Positions 25,142 through 31,554 of a stretch of 36,246 nucleotides of DNA are shown one piece after another (position 1 is the stretch's first letter; the number at the start of each line of letters is the position of its first letter). The translations under genes were made by a program, and so were the position numbers. The DNA comes from a virus. The notes under the pieces were generated by a model. It searched no databases and had not been told where the DNA came from. It saw only the letters and a list, made by a program, of their open reading frames with translations. The DNA is taken from positions 1 to 36,246 of IMG/VR virus record IMGVR_UViG_3300027861_000090; one strand, written 5' to 3'.

Positions 25142-25208
25142 TACCTTATCTTAACCTTATGGAAAATCACCGATCACTTAAACAAACCTTATGACAACCT
25201 TATGGAAA
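25142..25208. repeat. Four phased CATAAGGTT repeats
   Basis: On the plus strand ACCTTAT-type units start at 25142 (variant TACCTTATC), 25153, 25185 and 25196. Spacing is 11, 32 and 11 bp, so all face the same side of the helix. Two copies share the 13-mer AACCTTATGGAAA. The array ends about 20 bp behind the -35 box. It could bind an activator, a terminase subunit, or act as iterons. Confidence 0.7.
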
Positions 25209-25245
25209 GAACAAAGAAGCTTACCTTCGAAAATATAAAAATTCG

Positions 25246-25300
25246 TTGGTGGGGATAGGTGGAGGGGGGAGCGCCGCGTTTTTCCCCCGGGGGTAGCCCA
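25246..25300. other. GC-rich block, candidate cos/packaging site
   Basis: G-runs (GGTGGGGATAGGTGGAGGGG), then GCGCCGCG, TTTTT and CCCCCGGGGG stand out from the surrounding AT-rich DNA. It lies between the small terminase and an HNH-like gene, the usual place of cos sites. The exact nick positions cannot be read from sequence. The alternative is a structured terminator for TerS, though no T run follows on the minus strand. Confidence 0.45.
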
Positions 25301-25467
25301 AGGATATATTCAAGATTACTTTGAAGGATTTGAAATGTGTTTAAGAATTGAAACGATAGTAGGACATGAGATTGATTAACCCAAACTGAAATTGATTTGA
25401 TGCTGTTGTGTGTGTCTGTAATACTATGAGATGTTAGGCTGAGAACATATCTTATGATACTTCCAGA

Positions 25468-25899
25468 CTATTCTATCTGTTTGGCTGATGCTTCAATTAG
25501 TGGCTTAATTGACTGTATCCTACTCATTGCAAGTTGTAATGGTTTAGAAATGTCAAGCTTGACCGTATGTTCAACGTCGATCCGGTCTCCATACTTAGCT
25601 CTATTAATCTTAGCAGCGTACCAGGTAGATACTTTAAATTGAACATCAAGCAACTTAGCGCGCTTTGCGTCTGTCTCGTCTTTGATATTGTCAAATGCTT
25701 CCTCAACCACATTATCAGCAAAGCACTCAGATGCCAAGATAAACAGTTCATCAAAATCAGGATTGTCCTTGCGCCATCTATAAACAGACCATCGAGAGGG
25801 AAAATCCTTATTAGCTTCAAATATCTTACGCATAGTTTTACCGCTAGCGTACAAATCAAGGAATTTTTTTGCTATTTTTGGATCGTAACCATAAGCCAT
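25468..25899 (-). CDS. terS: Terminase small subunit-like DNA-binding protein
   Basis: 143 residues from ATG 25899, seven bases after AGGAGG. The N-terminal helix-turn-helix reads FLDLYASGKTMRKIF, then KDFPSRWSVYRWRKDNPDF, as in Sf6-type small terminases. A central helix holds AFDNIKDETDAKRAKL, then FKVSTWYAAKINRAKYGDRI, the usual oligomerisation core. It recognises the packaging site and regulates TerL. It is 5.3 kb from TerL, separated by small genes, unlike most phages, where they are adjacent. Confidence 0.82.
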   Translation of the reverse strand: MAYGYDPKIAKKFLDLYASGKTMRKIFEANKDFPSRWSVYRWRKDNPDFDELFILASECFADNVVEEAFDNIKDETDAKRAKLLDVQFKVSTWYAAKINRAKYGDRIDVEHTVKLDISKPLQLAMSRIQSIKPLIEASAKQIE

Positions 25900-26491
25900 A
25901 GTTAAACCTCCTATGTGTGAGTAGCAATCGTTATTTGATTTACCTAGTACCAGTTATTAATCTTTTAATCTGTCTTTTTATCATAACTCTTTTAGATTCA
26001 ATCATTTAGATATAGACTTCATAACCTAGACAAGCTTTCAAGCGGTTTCGCCTTTTACAGGTCTATACTTATTGTCTATATCTAATCCCTGTTTGATTAA
26101 GGTAACAGGGCAAACCCTTTTAGATTCAAATAACATATTGATTATTGAATTGTCAAGTCTTTTTTGTTGATGTTGAGTAAACAGAGAAGATCCAGGAAGG
26201 TCTTTAGGTGTGTTTTAGAGCTTTAAAAACAATGTATAGTTATATACATAACGCGCGCTTAGATCATTACTTCAATAGCTCCCGTATCGCTTTTGTTAGC
26301 TCATAGCTTCACTATTTAAGTGATTATAAAGATATTTAGACCGAAGGAAAAAGTCAAGCTTTTTTTGTAATTAAGTTTTAATGTGTTGGTATGTTGTGAG
26401 TTATAATTGATAGGTAGCTATCGTTATTAGGTGAGATGAGATGCCAAAAGGTTTAGTTTTTGACACCTCATTGATGAAATGGATGGTTTAA
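25900..26491. other. 592-base intergenic regulatory region
   Basis: No gene with a good start is visible. It holds a 12-bp inverted repeat (26006-26017 with 26074-26085, TTAGATATAGAC), a direct 13-mer (CTTTTAGATTCAA at 25989 and 26117), an 18-bp dyad (26232-26249, ATGTATA-GTTA-TATACAT) and a candidate minus promoter (TTGACT 26357-26352, TATCTT 26334-26329, with TATAAT just beyond). One 58-codon open frame without ATG (26038-26214) may be a gene remnant. It looks like a control region, perhaps a leader for TerS or an origin. Confidence 0.55.
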
Positions 26492-26758
26492 TTATGTATT
26501 TGTTAGCCATAAACGAAGGTCTTTATCATAATAAGAAAGGGTAACAACCAAGTTATTAAGGCCGAAGAAACCCATTATATATTCATCACCGTCCGGATTC
26601 TTTAAGTAAAAGAATTTATGTGCTTTCTTGTTTAAATACTGCTCTTTGTGTAATATCTGGCGTTTGAGACTTGCAGAGAATCCGATCTTATTATGCTGAG
26701 TATAAGAGCAGCAACATATCCTTTTGCCCCTGAATAATTTAGTGCCTTGAAGCTTCAT
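26492..26758 (-). CDS. Unknown basic 88-residue protein
   Basis: ATG 26758 is about 12 bases after an AAGGAAGGA box. The N-terminus is Lys/Arg/Cys-rich (KLFRGKRICCCSYTQHNKI). The C-terminus has strands (EYIMGFFGLNNLVVTLSYYD). No motif recognised. First gene on the upstream side of the large intergenic region. Confidence 0.55.
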   Translation of the reverse strand: MKLQGTKLFRGKRICCCSYTQHNKIGFSASLKRQILHKEQYLNKKAHKFFYLKNPDGDEYIMGFFGLNNLVVTLSYYDKDLRLWLTNT

Positions 26759-26784
26759 TTTTTTATCATCCTTCCTTACTAAGA

Positions 26785-27021
26785 TTAATCAGACTTTAAA
26801 TTTAACATTTCAATTTCAAGTAGAAACAAGTCTTTTTCTGCTACTCTGTTGACTGCCTCTATAACTGCTGATGTCATCTCTGCTTTTATGCGTTGTTTAT
26901 GAGTGCTTCCGGTGTTCAAATCATATTGATTGACAATGCGAATTATATTCTCTTTGAGTTTTTTTGTTTCGTCCACCTTTTCAATAATATGATTGCCTTT
27001 ATTAAGTGTCTGTATGTCCAT
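26785..27021 (-). CDS. Unknown helical 78-residue protein
   Basis: ATG 27021 has GGAGG upstream. The product is charged and helical (IIEKVDETKKLKENIIRIV), with a leucine-rich end (AEKDLFLLEIEMLNLKSD). No metal or membrane motif. It belongs to a run of small accessory genes. Confidence 0.6.
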   Translation of the reverse strand: MDIQTLNKGNHIIEKVDETKKLKENIIRIVNQYDLNTGSTHKQRIKAEMTSAVIEAVNRVAEKDLFLLEIEMLNLKSD

Positions 27022-27059
27022 TTGTGTATCCTCCAGGATTATTGGAATAGATTAAACTA

Positions 27060-27296
27060 TTATTTAAAGCTAAGAAACTGGATAGAAAAGCCCCTTGTCT
27101 GATCCTTTAGGATTTGGAGCCCCTCTTCAATTCCTGATAACAGTTGACAACTGTTAGTCATAAGTTTCGCGGCAACTATTTCGAGCGCTACCATCTGAAT
27201 GTCAAACGGTTGACATGATTCCATCAATAGTATTTCAATTTGAGACGCTAGTTTTTTGTTACTTGAATCTGTTGTTAGCTTGTCGATATCTGTCAT
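27060..27296 (-). CDS. Unknown helical 78-residue protein
   Basis: ATG 27296 follows AAAGGG. Three helices (KKLASQIEILLMESC, FDIQMVALEIVAAKLM and LLSGIEEGLQILKDQ) suggest a small helical bundle. No family recognised. A GC-rich stem (27315-27342) lies upstream in the gap from 27297 to 27371. Confidence 0.6.
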   Translation of the reverse strand: MTDIDKLTTDSSNKKLASQIEILLMESCQPFDIQMVALEIVAAKLMTNSCQLLSGIEEGLQILKDQTRGFSIQFLSFK

Positions 27297-27371
27297 TTTA
27301 TTCCCTTTGATTAATGCCGGGGGCCTGAGTAAGCAGCTCCGGCGGTTGAAATTATAGATTATTTGATATTA

Positions 27372-27647
27372 TTAAGATATTACTTGTTCAAACGGCTGGC
27401 CAACTGCCACAGCCCTTGCCTCTTCTCGTTCATCTGCAGCCAGGTACAGCCACCATGTCAAATATTCTCTGTTGTGATGCCCTGTCAGCTTAATAACTTC
27501 CTCTCTAAACTGTTCAGCGTTTCCATATGTGGCAATAGGTCGCGTCCTGTCCGCTTTACAAATACTATAAACTGTTTCATCAATGTGATCATGCCTTGAA
27601 ATAACAAAACTATCAATTTCTACAGCATCCGGGCGTCCGTTCACCAT
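27372..27647 (-). CDS. Unknown 91-residue protein
   Basis: Acidic N-terminus (GRPDAVEIDSF), then YSICKADRTRPIATYGNAEQ, and a helical C-terminus with WWLYLAADEREEARAVAVG. Only AAAGAA precedes the ATG. No catalytic motif. It follows the radical SAM gene by 37 bases and could be co-transcribed with it. Confidence 0.6.
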   Translation of the reverse strand: MVNGRPDAVEIDSFVISRHDHIDETVYSICKADRTRPIATYGNAEQFREEVIKLTGHHNREYLTWWLYLAADEREEARAVAVGQPFEQVIS

Positions 27648-27684
27648 TTTTTTAAATTCTTTCTAAATTAGTTGATTAAATTAA

Positions 27685-28410
27685 TTATGCGGGCACGTAT
27701 GCCGCAATTAATGCGTCATAAATTGAATCGCTTGATTTACATAATACGTGTTCTTCTTGGTTTTCATAACTCCAATCACAACCCAGGATTATTTGATTGT
27801 CGCAGTTAAGATATAAAGTGATTTCTGAGAAATAACCGCTCTCTTTGAATTCCTCAAAATCCAGATTATCCAAGCTTTCCGGCGTGTTTTCTCTCCCTTC
27901 ATTATAATTATCAAACTGAAACCCCTCATTGATTAGATATGAGCTATCGTAAAAATCTTGCCTGTCTTTGGTGTATCTCATTTCAGTGAACCGGAACGCC
28001 ATCAACCGCTTGATTGTATCTTGATCCGTTTCGTGAAAATAATCATTTGAGATCGCAACGCCTCCCATGCTATTGTCCAGGTCTTCCATGTCGTCACAGT
28101 ACAGCCACAGATCAAGCAGAGCCTCAAGAAACTCGCCTGATGCTGTCACGGCATTGGTAGCGATATAAAACGAGCCTACGCCTATGCTACGACTCCGGCA
28201 GAGCGTAAGAAAATGTTGTATTGCGCTAGGATTTAAAGAAGGCTCTCCACCTGTAAAAGTTACATTGTTTATATACTCGAACTGGTCTACAACTTCACAC
28301 ATGGCAATAAAAGAGATCTCTTTATTTTGAGCCGCGCCCCTGAGACAATGATCGCATACTAAATTGCATTTTCGCGTGACTTCAATTATTAAATCACCTG
28401 TTAATTTCAT
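27685..28410 (-). CDS. Radical SAM enzyme encoded by the phage
   Basis: 241 residues. The canonical cluster C15-x3-C19-x2-C22 (CNLVCDHC) binds a 4Fe-4S cluster, and FTGGEPSLNP (52-61) is the SAM-contact GGE motif. Three more cysteines near the end (203, 211, 224, in LNCDNQIILGCDW and HVLC) could hold an auxiliary cluster as in Twitch/SPASM enzymes. Length suits a compact member. The substrate is unknown. ATGA overlaps tie it to two small upstream genes, suggesting they are partners or substrates. Not an obvious QueE or anaerobic ribonucleotide reductase activase. Confidence 0.85.
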   Translation of the reverse strand: MKLTGDLIIEVTRKCNLVCDHCLRGAAQNKEISFIAMCEVVDQFEYINNVTFTGGEPSLNPSAIQHFLTLCRSRSIGVGSFYIATNAVTASGEFLEALLDLWLYCDDMEDLDNSMGGVAISNDYFHETDQDTIKRLMAFRFTEMRYTKDRQDFYDSSYLINEGFQFDNYNEGRENTPESLDNLDFEEFKESGYFSEITLYLNCDNQIILGCDWSYENQEEHVLCKSSDSIYDALIAAYVPA

Positions 28411-28676
28411 GAAAGCTCCCCAGTATAAGAATAATTATTATACTGTTCTGGATGTATTTCACCATCTTTGCATAACATATCCGACCAATTATTGAAAGTT
28501 TCATTCAATAGTGGCTCATCTTCGAAAGATTCACCTTTTACGCCGTATTGTTCTATGAGGCCAGGAAGGACGTCTGTATCAAATCTCGCGGATAGATCAT
28601 CCTCGCTTGATATATAGCCCATTTCCTCTGCATATAATTCAACCATCCCTAGTAAGTTTTCGTCATTATAATTCAT
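28407..28676 (-). CDS. Acidic small protein coupled to the radical SAM gene
   Basis: 89 residues, rich in Glu/Asp. Segments LVELYAEEMGYISSEDDLS-like helix (MVELYAEEMGYISSEDDL) and FNNWSDMLCKDGEIHPEQY, then NNYSYTGELS, recall small plasmid and phage proteins of unknown role. The stop overlaps the radical SAM start (ATGA), and its own start overlaps the upstream gene. It could be a substrate, a chaperone or just an operon mate. Confidence 0.7.
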   Translation of the reverse strand: MNYNDENLLGMVELYAEEMGYISSEDDLSARFDTDVLPGLIEQYGVKGESFEDEPLLNETFNNWSDMLCKDGEIHPEQYNNYSYTGELS

Positions 28677-28864
28677 AGTATCCCCAATTTATTAAAATTT
28701 CTAATCCACGCAGAACCTTTGCCGGAAGAAGGTTCTATTTGTAATTCTGGTTGATTGTAAGCGATCCGGCAACCAGTGATGCGGACATTGAAAACCATTT
28801 TATTGACTGAGAAAACAGCAATTTTGCCCACGTATTTGTCCATGTTTTCTTTAGTTAATGACAT
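28673..28864 (-). CDS. Unknown small beta protein in the radical SAM operon
   Basis: 63 residues with strands KIAVFSVNKMVFNVRITGCRI, then AYNQPELQIEPSSGKGSAW in two parts. It resembles a small OB/SH3-like barrel. Overlaps both neighbours (10 bases upstream, ATGA downstream), so all four genes from 29064 to 27685 are probably translated as one unit. Confidence 0.65.
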   Translation of the reverse strand: MSLTKENMDKYVGKIAVFSVNKMVFNVRITGCRIAYNQPELQIEPSSGKGSAWIRNFNKLGIL

Positions 28865-29064
28865 AAATGCCCTATTCCGAAGATAGCGGAAAACTCTTCT
28901 AAAAGGTTAGAAATCCTATTTCTGATCTGTACCGCGTTAATATCTGGTTGTGTCAACCCTATTGCTTTACTGCCACACTGGCTACACCTTTGATTATGTT
29001 CCAATGTATCATCCCATCCGTGACAACAGCTAGAGCATACGTATATATATATAACCTCATTCAT
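28855..29064 (-). CDS. Zinc-ribbon small protein
   Basis: 69 residues. C-x2-C-C (VCSSCCHGW) and C-x2-C (RCSQCGSKAIG) form a typical zinc ribbon, followed by a helix (IRNRISNLLEEFSAIFGI). It starts with AGGGAG-like sequence upstream. It may be a regulator or RNA/DNA-binding partner of the operon. Confidence 0.7.
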   Translation of the reverse strand: MNEVIYIYVCSSCCHGWDDTLEHNQRCSQCGSKAIGLTQPDINAVQIRNRISNLLEEFSAIFGIGHLCH

Positions 29065-29089
29065 AAAACTCCCTCCATTCCTGATTAAA

Positions 29090-29194
29090 TTAATGTGTTA
29101 AAATATAAATTGTTGCAGTTACGTACCCATAACCTAAAATCATACACAACATGACCTTATACGGCAGCGGTAATGCGTTTAAAAGCTTAATCAT
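29090..29194 (-). CDS. Small single-helix membrane protein (34 residues)
   Basis: ATG 29194 is five bases after GGGGG. The product starts MIKLLNALPLPYKVML and continues through a hydrophobic span (CMILGYGYVTATIYILTH). Its stop is 25 bases before the next start. The good ribosome site makes it a likely real small gene. Confidence 0.55.
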   Translation of the reverse strand: MIKLLNALPLPYKVMLCMILGYGYVTATIYILTH

Positions 29195-29264
29195 AATACC
29201 CCCATTAAGAGTTGAAATTAATCTGTTTTAATTGCTCTCTTGCATCCCTGATAAGTTTTATTGG

Positions 29265-29471
29265 TTACCTCAAATCAATTCCTGTTTGCTTATAGAAATA
29301 TTCAAGGCTCGATACTTCAGGATCAAAAACGATAACGACAGGCGCATCTCTTCCGTCAATTGGTTCAAAACTACGAATCCAGCCATGCTTAGATACGTGT
29401 TTTGCGTGCGTCCTGTCTTGCTCTTTTACTACTCCGTATTTACTGTTAAATTCTTTATCTAATAATTTCAT
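29265..29471 (-). CDS. Unknown 68-residue protein downstream of sigma-54-like promoter
   Basis: ATG 29471 follows AAGGGG. A longer frame to 29606 runs through the structured promoter region and is rejected. Segments YGVVKEQDRTHAKHVSKHGW, then APVVIVFDPEVSSLEYF. The charged middle with several His is notable, but no motif is recognised. It is the first gene after a -24/-12-type promoter. Confidence 0.6.
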   Translation of the reverse strand: MKLLDKEFNSKYGVVKEQDRTHAKHVSKHGWIRSFEPIDGRDAPVVIVFDPEVSSLEYFYKQTGIDLR

Positions 29472-29917
29472 ATTGTCCCCTTTTAAAAATGTCTCAATTA
29501 TAGTATACGGCACGCCGTTTGACTGCTTGATACTATAGCAGAAAGCGTGCCAACCTTGCAGCCTGTAGCCTATAGGCGTAAGGATAAGCCTATGATACGT
29601 CAGCACATAGAGAGAAATAATTTATTTTATTTTCTTTTTGGCATGATATTGGAAGAATTGCGTCAATGTGTAATGTGTTATAAATCAGCCATTATTTATG
29701 GAAAGTTTTAGGAAGTGTGTTTTTCGTGTCGTAAATCCAATATTTACACAGTGTTACAATCTGCATAATTTCAACCATATCAAAACGTCAAAAAAACCAT
29801 TCGATTTATCTCAAGATTTGATCATGGCGAATTGACGAATCCTACCTGGTGAAATGTCCCTGGAGAAGTCTACGTTTTTGTCAATCGATTTGAGTTTTTG
29901 GAAGTGAAGGATTTTGT
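29472..29917. other. 446-base intergenic region with dense dyads
   Basis: No gene is supported. It contains the sigma-54-like site (29538-29553), a nested dyad (TATAGTAT 29499-29506 with ATACTATA 29530-29537 enclosing ACGGC-AC-GCCGT), an alternative 7-bp arm pair (GGCACGC 29509-29515 with GCGTGCC 29545-29551), a GCCTATAGGC palindrome (29568-29577) with a further ATAGGC/GCCTAT pair, and a plus-strand extended -10-like TGTGTTATAAA (29674-29684). The stretch 29700-29917 shows nothing that I recognise. Confidence 0.6.
29538..29553 (-). promoter_or_regulatory. Sigma-54-like (-24/-12) promoter
   Basis: The minus strand reads TTGGCACG-CTTT-CTGC, followed by TA. This matches TGGCACG-N4-TTGCW with one mismatch and the required GG-N10-GC spacing. 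It points toward the 29471 gene, about 65 bases away. Palindromes 15-55 bp upstream could be enhancer sites. No sigma-54 activator gene is in the window, so the host would have to supply it. Confidence 0.5.
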
Positions 29918-30358
29918 TCAAGAGTTATCCGCAATCTCTATGGTTTGCACTACTGCTTGCCATACTTTACTGCTCTCAAGATAGCTTCCTGAAACACTTT
30001 CTTTATACGCCTCGTATACATCTCGTATAGGCTTCAATATTTCTTCAATATCGTCTTTGTTTTTAGCCAATCCCATTTGATAATTATGTTCTATAGTTTC
30101 GTCAATGTTGTATTGAGAAGCCTGCACTATCTTCATCTTCTCTTCTTCAGCTTCCTTCTTTGCCTTATCATAGCCATAATCATGTCCGCAGTTATATGCT
30201 ACTACGGATTGAAATTGTTCACGCTTATCTGCGGTGGATTTGAGGAGGTATTCATATGCTATAGGGCTATTTATATCCCTTCTGTCTAATTTACATATAG
30301 CTGAACCCGTTTCTCCATTCAGCCATACCCTCTCAGGTGCATTCTCTGAATCACTCAT
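29918..30358 (-). CDS. Unknown phage accessory protein
   Basis: 146 residues from ATG 30358, six bases after GGTGG; a GTG at 30376 is the alternative. The N-terminus has APERVWLNGETGSAICK, as in several phage-encoded small proteins, then a charged helix (YDKAKKEAEEEKMKIVQ) and an acidic helical C-terminus. No catalytic motif. Lies after the cassette array. Confidence 0.65.
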   Translation of the reverse strand: MSDSENAPERVWLNGETGSAICKLDRRDINSPIAYEYLLKSTADKREQFQSVVAYNCGHDYGYDKAKKEAEEEKMKIVQASQYNIDETIEHNYQMGLAKNKDDIEEILKPIRDVYEAYKESVSGSYLESSKVWQAVVQTIEIADNS

Positions 30359-30446
30359 TTTGTTCCACCTCTCCACGCAGTCTAATTCTGTAATCTACTT
30401 AATAAATCAGGATAAATACGGACATCGGTATATCCCGTTGTTGTGC

Positions 30447-30857
30447 CTACTTTGGGAAGGATGGTCTATCTGCCCAATATACAACTGCATCCATTTTTAA
30501 AGAGTCTGACCGCTTCCATGTTTTTTCTTTTATGTCATACCATCCCATTGCTGTGTCTTTTCCATCATCATTCTTATCTGCACAAAGATACTTGTATGCA
30601 ATTAAAACTGTTTCGCAAAATCCAGGCAGTTTATCCTTTACATTAATCCATTTTATACTGTCAGCACCAGTAGGCTCAACCAACGCATCGTGCGGCTTCT
30701 GGGGTTGGTACTTTTTTAGTTCAAGCAATGGTGCATCATGTATAAAGTTTAAAGTAAAATTAGAGTTGCCAATATCTCTTGCACACCTATCAACATATTT
30801 ATGAATATTATCTTTTTGAATCTGTAATAACTTTAATACTTCTTCTTCAGTGTACAA
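30447..30857 (-). CDS. DUF551-containing protein
   Basis: About 136 residues. The best start is TTG 30857, seven bases after AAGGAG; a GTG at 30887 would lie inside the half attC site. The N-terminus is helical (EEEVLKLLQIQKDNIHKYV). The C-terminal 70 residues follow the DUF551 pattern: IKWINVKDKLPGFCETVLIA, then AMGWYDIKEKTW and VVYWADRPSFP. DUF551 is widespread in phages, with no known function. It is joined directly to a truncated attC-like element, as if a deletion fused it to the array. Confidence 0.75.
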   Translation of the reverse strand: MYTEEEVLKLLQIQKDNIHKYVDRCARDIGNSNFTLNFIHDAPLLELKKYQPQKPHDALVEPTGADSIKWINVKDKLPGFCETVLIAYKYLCADKNDDGKDTAMGWYDIKEKTWKRSDSLKMDAVVYWADRPSFPK

Positions 30858-30871
30858 TATTTCACTCCTTT

Positions 30872-30905
30872 CTGTACAAAGCCGCACATGCAGTGCATGT
30901 TAAAC
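30872..30905 (-). other. Half attC-like site (R'' side only)
   Basis: Minus strand starts GTTTAAC (an RYYYAAC box containing the TAA of the preceding gene), then ATGCACTGCATG. The first 15 bases after the box's TT match the attC at 32262-32380. No GTTRRRY box or pairing arm follows before the DUF551 ribosome site, so it looks truncated. Confidence 0.5.
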
Positions 30906-31151
30906 CGCTTTCTTTTTTATGGTAAACTTCATGGTTGTAATATCATAACCACGATGTTCAAGTTCTTGTCTAAGATTACGGCCTTCAAAATATTCCACAC
31001 CCTCTACAAAGTGTCTCAATAAGCTAGCATCACATTTATAGGCTTCTTTACCACCATGGCAATAAAACAAATCAAGATCGCCTTCATATTTACCGTAGGC
31101 GATCTTTAATTCATTCGGTTTTGCTCTTGGCACTCCCCAACGTTTCTTCAT
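30900..31151 (-). CDS. Cassette gene: unknown 83-residue protein
   Basis: ATG 31151 is seven bases after GGG and 15 bases past the R' box of the preceding attC; a longer frame runs back into that attC. The product has MKKRWGVPRAKPNELKIAYG, then GDLDLFYCHGGKEAYKCD, and a basic end (TMKFTIKKKAV). Its TAA lies in the R'' box of the half attC. No family recognised, though the style is that of phage accessory proteins. Confidence 0.65.
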   Translation of the reverse strand: MKKRWGVPRAKPNELKIAYGKYEGDLDLFYCHGGKEAYKCDASLLRHFVEGVEYFEGRNLRQELEHRGYDITTMKFTIKKKAV

Positions 31152-31165
31152 ATTGTATCCCTGCG

Positions 31166-31253
31166 GTTTAACCAACAAATCCAACGACTGTAACTAATAC
31201 CTATACCACAATCATAACCTCACATCCAGATCGTTGATCCTGAACTGTTAAAT
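31166..31253 (-). other. attC-like site, 88 bases
   Basis: Minus strand R'' ATTTAAC and R' GTTAAAC match RYYYAAC and GTTRRRY. The inner arms pair imperfectly (GGATCAACGATC against the segment GTCGTTGGATTTG). It is clearly related to the next site up (31467-31554): same length, about 70 percent identity by eye. Confidence 0.8.
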
Positions 31254-31262
31254 TTGCTTAGA

Positions 31263-31442
31263 TCATTTAAAAATAATATCACAAGCATTCATAGCAGTTT
31301 TTTCTACTTCAATATTATTAGCATTGATATGTATTCCTTCATCGTTCACTGTTATCCGCACTGTCTTATTTATTGATATTATCTCAAAATATAATTGACC
31401 GTCTTTGCCCCATTTTTCAGATTGTGCTATTAGCCTTGCCAT
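31263..31442 (-). CDS. Cassette gene: unknown 59-residue protein
   Basis: ATG 31442 lies 25 bases past the R' box; GGAG is 12-16 bases upstream, rather far. The product MARLIAQSEKWGKDGQLYFE has a beta-rich continuation (VRITVNDEGIHINANNI). Its TGA is 9 bases before the R'' box. No motif recognised. Confidence 0.6.
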   Translation of the reverse strand: MARLIAQSEKWGKDGQLYFEIISINKTVRITVNDEGIHINANNIEVEKTAMNACDIIFK

Positions 31443-31466
31443 ATTTCTTATATTTCTCCAAGCAAA

Positions 31467-31554
31467 ATTTAACCACAAATTCACCAACTGTAGTTAATAC
31501 TTTACGCCAAAATCTAATCCTCCTATCCAGCTTGGTGATTCTGAACTGTTAGAT
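31467..31554 (-). other. attC-like site, 88 bases
   Basis: R'' ATCTAAC (contains the TAA of the upstream gene) and R' GTTAAAT on the minus strand. The L arms pair: AATCACCAA against TTGGTGAAT, with unpaired bases as in extrahelical attC bases. Confidence 0.85.

Larger units (their letters stand above)
25055..25467. other. 412-base gene-free region between TerS and HNH-like gene
   Basis: I see no gene here. It holds a promoter (25094-25121), four iterated 9-bp repeats (25142-25208) and a GC-rich block with a 10-bp CCCCCGGGGG palindrome (25246-25300) in otherwise AT-rich DNA. The stretch 25301-25467 has no feature that I can recognise. Confidence 0.7.

Noticed and set aside
25284-25293. CCCCCGGGGG as a terminator hairpin for TerS
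   Set aside because: A palindrome without loop and without a following T run on the minus strand is not a good terminator.
26341-26365. AAAAAG/CTTTTT hairpin as a terminator
   Set aside because: The stem is almost only A-T with no GC core; it more likely reflects the promoter-rich AT sequence.
27297-27371. GC-rich stem that might be another attC site
   Set aside because: It has a short stem but no RYYYAAC and GTTRRRY pair at its ends and no relation to a stop codon.
29472-29917. Possible further attC sites among the dyads
   Set aside because: The palindromes lack paired R boxes, and the region does not separate a stop and a start in the cassette manner.
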